Source of the DNA: Phycisphaerales bacterium
Lineage (GTDB): Bacteria > Planctomycetota > Phycisphaerae > Phycisphaerales > UBA1924
Direction: 5' to 3'
Assembly (NCBI GenBank): GCA_029260265.1
Contig: JAJDDO010000013.1
Location: forward strand, 1 to 64,000
DNA: 64,000 nt
Both the position numbers and the translations under genes were made by a program. This document shows positions 61,759 through 64,000 of this stretch, piece by piece. The notes under the pieces are model-generated. The model did not search any database and was not told the DNA's origin. It worked only from the letters and a program-made list of their open reading frames with translations. The number at the start of each line of letters is the position of its first letter. Position 1 is the stretch's first letter.

Positions 61759-62301
61759 TCAGCTTTCTTTCGAATCGCCCTCAGCGGTCGGCGATTCCTC
61801 CGCTGCACCTTCGGCGGCTGCTTCTGGAGCAGCTTCAGGCTCGGCGGCGGGCTTTGGTGCCTCTTGGACTGGTGCGCCCAGGCGTACCTTGCTTGAGCCC
61901 TGGGTCTCCTCAGAATCGCTCTTCTCGGCGCGGGCCTTGGCTTCGATGTCGAGCCCGGCCCGGTCATCGTTTGCTGCGATTTCTTCGCTGGTCAGGTGTT
62001 CGGCACTCGTGACGAGCACGCGCATCAGTTTGTCGGAAATCACCACATCTCGTTCGAGGTGAGCGACCATGTCGGTTGGGCATGTGAAGTAGGCAAGGAT
62101 GTACACGCCGCGCTTCTGCTTGTCGATCTCGAATGCAAGACGGCGTTCGTCCCATTTCTTCATCGCGATCACTTCTGCGTTTGCACGCCCGAAGAGCTCG
62201 TTGATGTGCCCGAGCAGATCTCCGAATGCTGCCGCGGCGCCCTGGGTTGCGAGGAACATGGCCTCGTAGGTTCCCACTCGTGTTTCAGTACTGGTCGTCA
62301 T
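61759..62301 (-). CDS. rpsF: 30S ribosomal protein S6 with long acidic/alanine-rich tail
   Basis: 180 residues with GGAG four bases or so before ATG. The core YEAMFLATQGAA...KKWDERRLAFEIDKQKRGVYILAYFTCP...ISDKLMRVLVT is the S6 fold that pairs with S18 on the small subunit. Usual S6 is about 95-130 residues; here some 60 extra residues rich in A, E and P follow. It is in the classic cluster downstream of pth, two bases apart. Confidence 0.95.
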   Translation of the reverse strand: MTTSTETRVGTYEAMFLATQGAAAAFGDLLGHINELFGRANAEVIAMKKWDERRLAFEIDKQKRGVYILAYFTCPTDMVAHLERDVVISDKLMRVLVTSAEHLTSEEIAANDDRAGLDIEAKARAEKSDSEETQGSSKVRLGAPVQEAPKPAAEPEAAPEAAAEGAAEESPTAEGDSKES

Positions 62302-62303
62302 AG

Positions 62304-62960
62304 TTATTCTCCGTGCTCGGGCGATGCCGAGGGTCCTTGTGGTTGTGTTGTTTTCTTCTCGGCGTCGTCATCCATTTCGGATTTGACGACGAGCTTCTTG
62401 TTTAAACGATTCATCGCAACGCTCACGCCCTCTTCGACGATGAGTTCCGCTGCACGCGATGCCTGGAGCGTTCCCTGCTCGACGGCGTCCTTTTCTTCGG
62501 ACATAAACTTCGAGAGCACCCAGTCCGCCTGATTCATCAGCCGCGGGACCTCGCCGACCCCGATGCGTACACGGGTGTAGTCTGCACCCCCGAGCACGCG
62601 GTCGATGTCATTGAGCCCATTGTGCCCGCCAGACCCGCCCCGTTGTCGGACGCGGATGCATCCGACCGGCAGCGCGATGTCGTCGACGAGCACGATCAGA
62701 TCCTCGCTCGCTTCGAGCTTGAAGAACCGGATCGCCTCGCCCACCGATTGCCCCGACCTGTTCATAAACGAGGTCGGCTTCATCAGCAGCACCTTCTCGC
62801 CCGCGATGCGGGTGTCGAGGGTGGCGGCGTGGAACTGGGACTTGGGAATGGAAACGCTCGCGTGTTTGCGCGCGAGCGCATCGACCGCCATGAACCCGGC
62901 GTTGTGCCTTGTTCGCTCGTATTGAGCACCAGGATTGCCGAGCCCGACGATCAGTTTCAT
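62304..62960 (-). CDS. pth: Peptidyl-tRNA hydrolase
   Basis: 218 residues. Recycles peptidyl-tRNA dropped from ribosomes. Motifs: LIVGLGNPGAQYERTRHNAGF (Asn and catalytic His), MLMKPTSFMNRSGQSV-like segment, VDDIALPVGCIRVRQRGGSGGHNGLNDI (Asp and the GGSGGHNG loop) and YTRVRIGVG. The acidic/basic tail after residue 190 is an extension. The start overlaps the rplY stop by four bases, so translation is coupled. Confidence 0.96.
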   Translation of the reverse strand: MKLIVGLGNPGAQYERTRHNAGFMAVDALARKHASVSIPKSQFHAATLDTRIAGEKVLLMKPTSFMNRSGQSVGEAIRFFKLEASEDLIVLVDDIALPVGCIRVRQRGGSGGHNGLNDIDRVLGGADYTRVRIGVGEVPRLMNQADWVLSKFMSEEKDAVEQGTLQASRAAELIVEEGVSVAMNRLNKKLVVKSEMDDDAEKKTTQPQGPSASPEHGE

Positions 62961-63604
62961 TCCGAATCTTCTTCCTTCTTCTCGGTGATCACTTCTGGCT
63001 CAGCGCCTTCAGCAGAGACTTCAGATGCCTCCGCGTCTGGGTCGACAGCGAGCTTCTTGAGCACGATCTGTGCGACGATCGCGTCCGGATCGGTCACGAG
63101 TTTCATGGTCTCAAGCGGGAGCTTGACATCTGAAGCGTGGATCACATCGCCAACTTCCATATCTGCGACATCAACCTCGATCTCGCTGGGCAGGTTGGTC
63201 ACCACACAATTGAGCTGGATTTCGGTCAATGGGTGCATCATCAGAGCGCCTTCAGCAACAAGCCCCTTGGCGTCGCCGATAAACTTGAGATGGGCGTTGA
63301 CATCAACACGCTCATTGAGATCAACGCGTGCAAAGTCGGCGTGGATGATATTGTTTCCCAGGTAGTCATACCCGAGATCCTTGAGGATGACATTCTGCGT
63401 GACCCCATCGAGGCTGAGCTCGAACACTTTCTCGCCCTTCATGATGCTGCTCAGGGCATCCTTGGAGTTCACGGCCACCGAGACGGGTTCTTCTTTATGC
63501 CCGTAGACAACCGCGGGGAGCATGCCGGCGCTGCGCGCACGCTGAGAGTACCGTGACCCGGTTCGCTCGCGTTTCTCGGCGGCGAGCTTAATAATATCAG
63601 ACAT
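62957..63604 (-). CDS. rplY: 50S ribosomal protein L25, CTC form
   Basis: 215 residues with GGAG seven bases before the ATG. The N-terminal L25 domain binds 5S rRNA (KRERTGSRYSQRARSAGMLPAVVYGHKEEPVSVAV), followed by the TL5-like C-terminal beta domain (VDLNERVDVNAHLKFIGDAKGL...EIQLNCVVTNLPSEIEVDVADMEVGDVIHASDV). The tail is Glu/Asp-rich. It lies between prs and pth, the usual order. Confidence 0.96.
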   Translation of the reverse strand: MSDIIKLAAEKRERTGSRYSQRARSAGMLPAVVYGHKEEPVSVAVNSKDALSSIMKGEKVFELSLDGVTQNVILKDLGYDYLGNNIIHADFARVDLNERVDVNAHLKFIGDAKGLVAEGALMMHPLTEIQLNCVVTNLPSEIEVDVADMEVGDVIHASDVKLPLETMKLVTDPDAIVAQIVLKKLAVDPDAEASEVSAEGAEPEVITEKKEEDSE

Positions 63605-63672
63605 TGTTTTCTCCTTTACTTTGTAGCATCTTTGCTTCTGGTTCGCTTCTGGTTTCAGTCTTCTTGATCTGT

Positions 63673-64000
63673 TTAGCGCTTGGCACCGGCGGTGCCCTTA
63701 AAGAGTGCGCTGATTGATTTGTTTTCGTGGATGCATTTGATCGCGTCGCCGAGCAGTTCGTCGACGGAAAGCACCACGAGCTTGTCCATGATCGGATCGC
63801 AACGGGGTCCGCACGGGATCGTGTCCGTCACCATCACCCGGGAGATCGGGCTCGATGCCAGCTTCTCCATCGCCTTGCCCGCGAGCACAGGGTGGGTTGC
63901 TGCAACAAGCACCTCGTTGGCGCCCTCCTGCATGACCAGCTCGGCCGCCTGCACAACCGTGCCGCCGGTGGAAATCATGTCATCGAACATCAGCACGGAC
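63673..64000 (-). CDS. prs: Ribose-phosphate pyrophosphokinase, C-terminal part (5' end outside window)
   Basis: About 109 C-terminal residues; the frame is open to the end of the window, so the gene starts beyond base 64000. The PRPP-binding loop MFDDMISTGGTVVQAA is visible, followed by VLVAATHPVLAGKAMEKL, VTDTIPCGPRCDPIMDKLVVLSVDELLGDAI and the C-terminal ENKSISALF, all typical of PrsA. It makes PRPP from ribose-5-phosphate and ATP. About 68 bases separate it from rplY. Confidence 0.95.
   Translation of the reverse strand, partial: SVLMFDDMISTGGTVVQAAELVMQEGANEVLVAATHPVLAGKAMEKLASSPISRVMVTDTIPCGPRCDPIMDKLVVLSVDELLGDAIKCIHENKSISALFKGTAGAKR

Noticed and set aside
1-64000. CRISPR arrays, insertion sequences, integrases, attachment sites, tRNA or rRNA genes
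   Set aside because: Looked for repeated spacers, transposase motifs and tRNA arms by eye and saw none. Very short or degenerate examples could be missed without a search.

Overview
The window looks like a chromosomal segment from a planctomycete of the class Phycisphaerae (inferred from gene content; there is no rRNA gene). Pointers are a 51-residue protein of the small basic family of Planctomycetes, Verrucomicrobia and Chlamydiae, a Minf_1886-type protein, a DUF1800/DUF1501 pair, three secreted proteins with a PxPG...RRRR C-terminal sorting signal, zinc ribbons of the CxxCGY-L-GL...CPxC type, and an alternative complex III / caa3 oxidase operon. I saw no tRNA, rRNA, CRISPR array, transposase or integrase.

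Layout. 1-6.9 kb is very GC-rich: the 3' end of thrS, an EF-hand-bearing alpha/beta hydrolase, a PxPG-CTERM protein, a sulfotransferase-like protein, an ankyrin-like secreted protein, a class IV aminotransferase, an esterase and a LOG-family protein. GC falls sharply inside the gene at 6900-7736. 7-24 kb is mostly housekeeping (class I aminotransferase, a lone NuoI-like ferredoxin, pyrF, a DUF971 protein, recG, an HTH regulator, polX, ffh, DinB-like protein, AI-2E-family permease) plus two more PxPG-CTERM proteins. 24-28.5 kb holds the ResB/CcsA cytochrome c maturation pair, then an amidohydrolase and an OmpA-type lipoprotein.

31-46.7 kb is one long minus-strand respiratory operon: actA-B-C-D-E-F, a small membrane protein, SCO, coxB-A-C-D and a two-TM protein. 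It encodes a quinol:cytochrome c oxidoreductase feeding an A2-type caa3 oxidase. Heme A synthase (ctaA) is divergent from it. The ResB/CcsA pair would supply the covalent heme that ActA, ActE and CoxB need. 48-53 kb has the DUF1800/DUF1501 pair, a zinc-ribbon gene broken by an in-frame amber codon, an anchored protein and sodA-type superoxide dismutase. About 1 kb without a convincing gene follows, with a promoter and several hairpins, ahead of a sigma-70 factor. 55-60 kb carries an intact PilT ATPase, a membrane-bound GspE-like protein with damaged nucleotide-binding motifs, and a CvpA-like protein with a long extra domain. 60-64 kb is the prs-rplY-pth-rpsF-ssb-rplI cluster, without rpsR.

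The most unusual signal is regulatory. At least twelve start codons have a -10-like TAnnnT box ending only 5-8 nt upstream and no Shine-Dalgarno sequence. This pattern predicts widespread leaderless transcription, alongside other genes that have good Shine-Dalgarno sites. Other points worth following are the sulfotransferase/aminotransferase neighbourhood, which mirrors a fused plant protein, and the pseudo-ATPase beside PilT.
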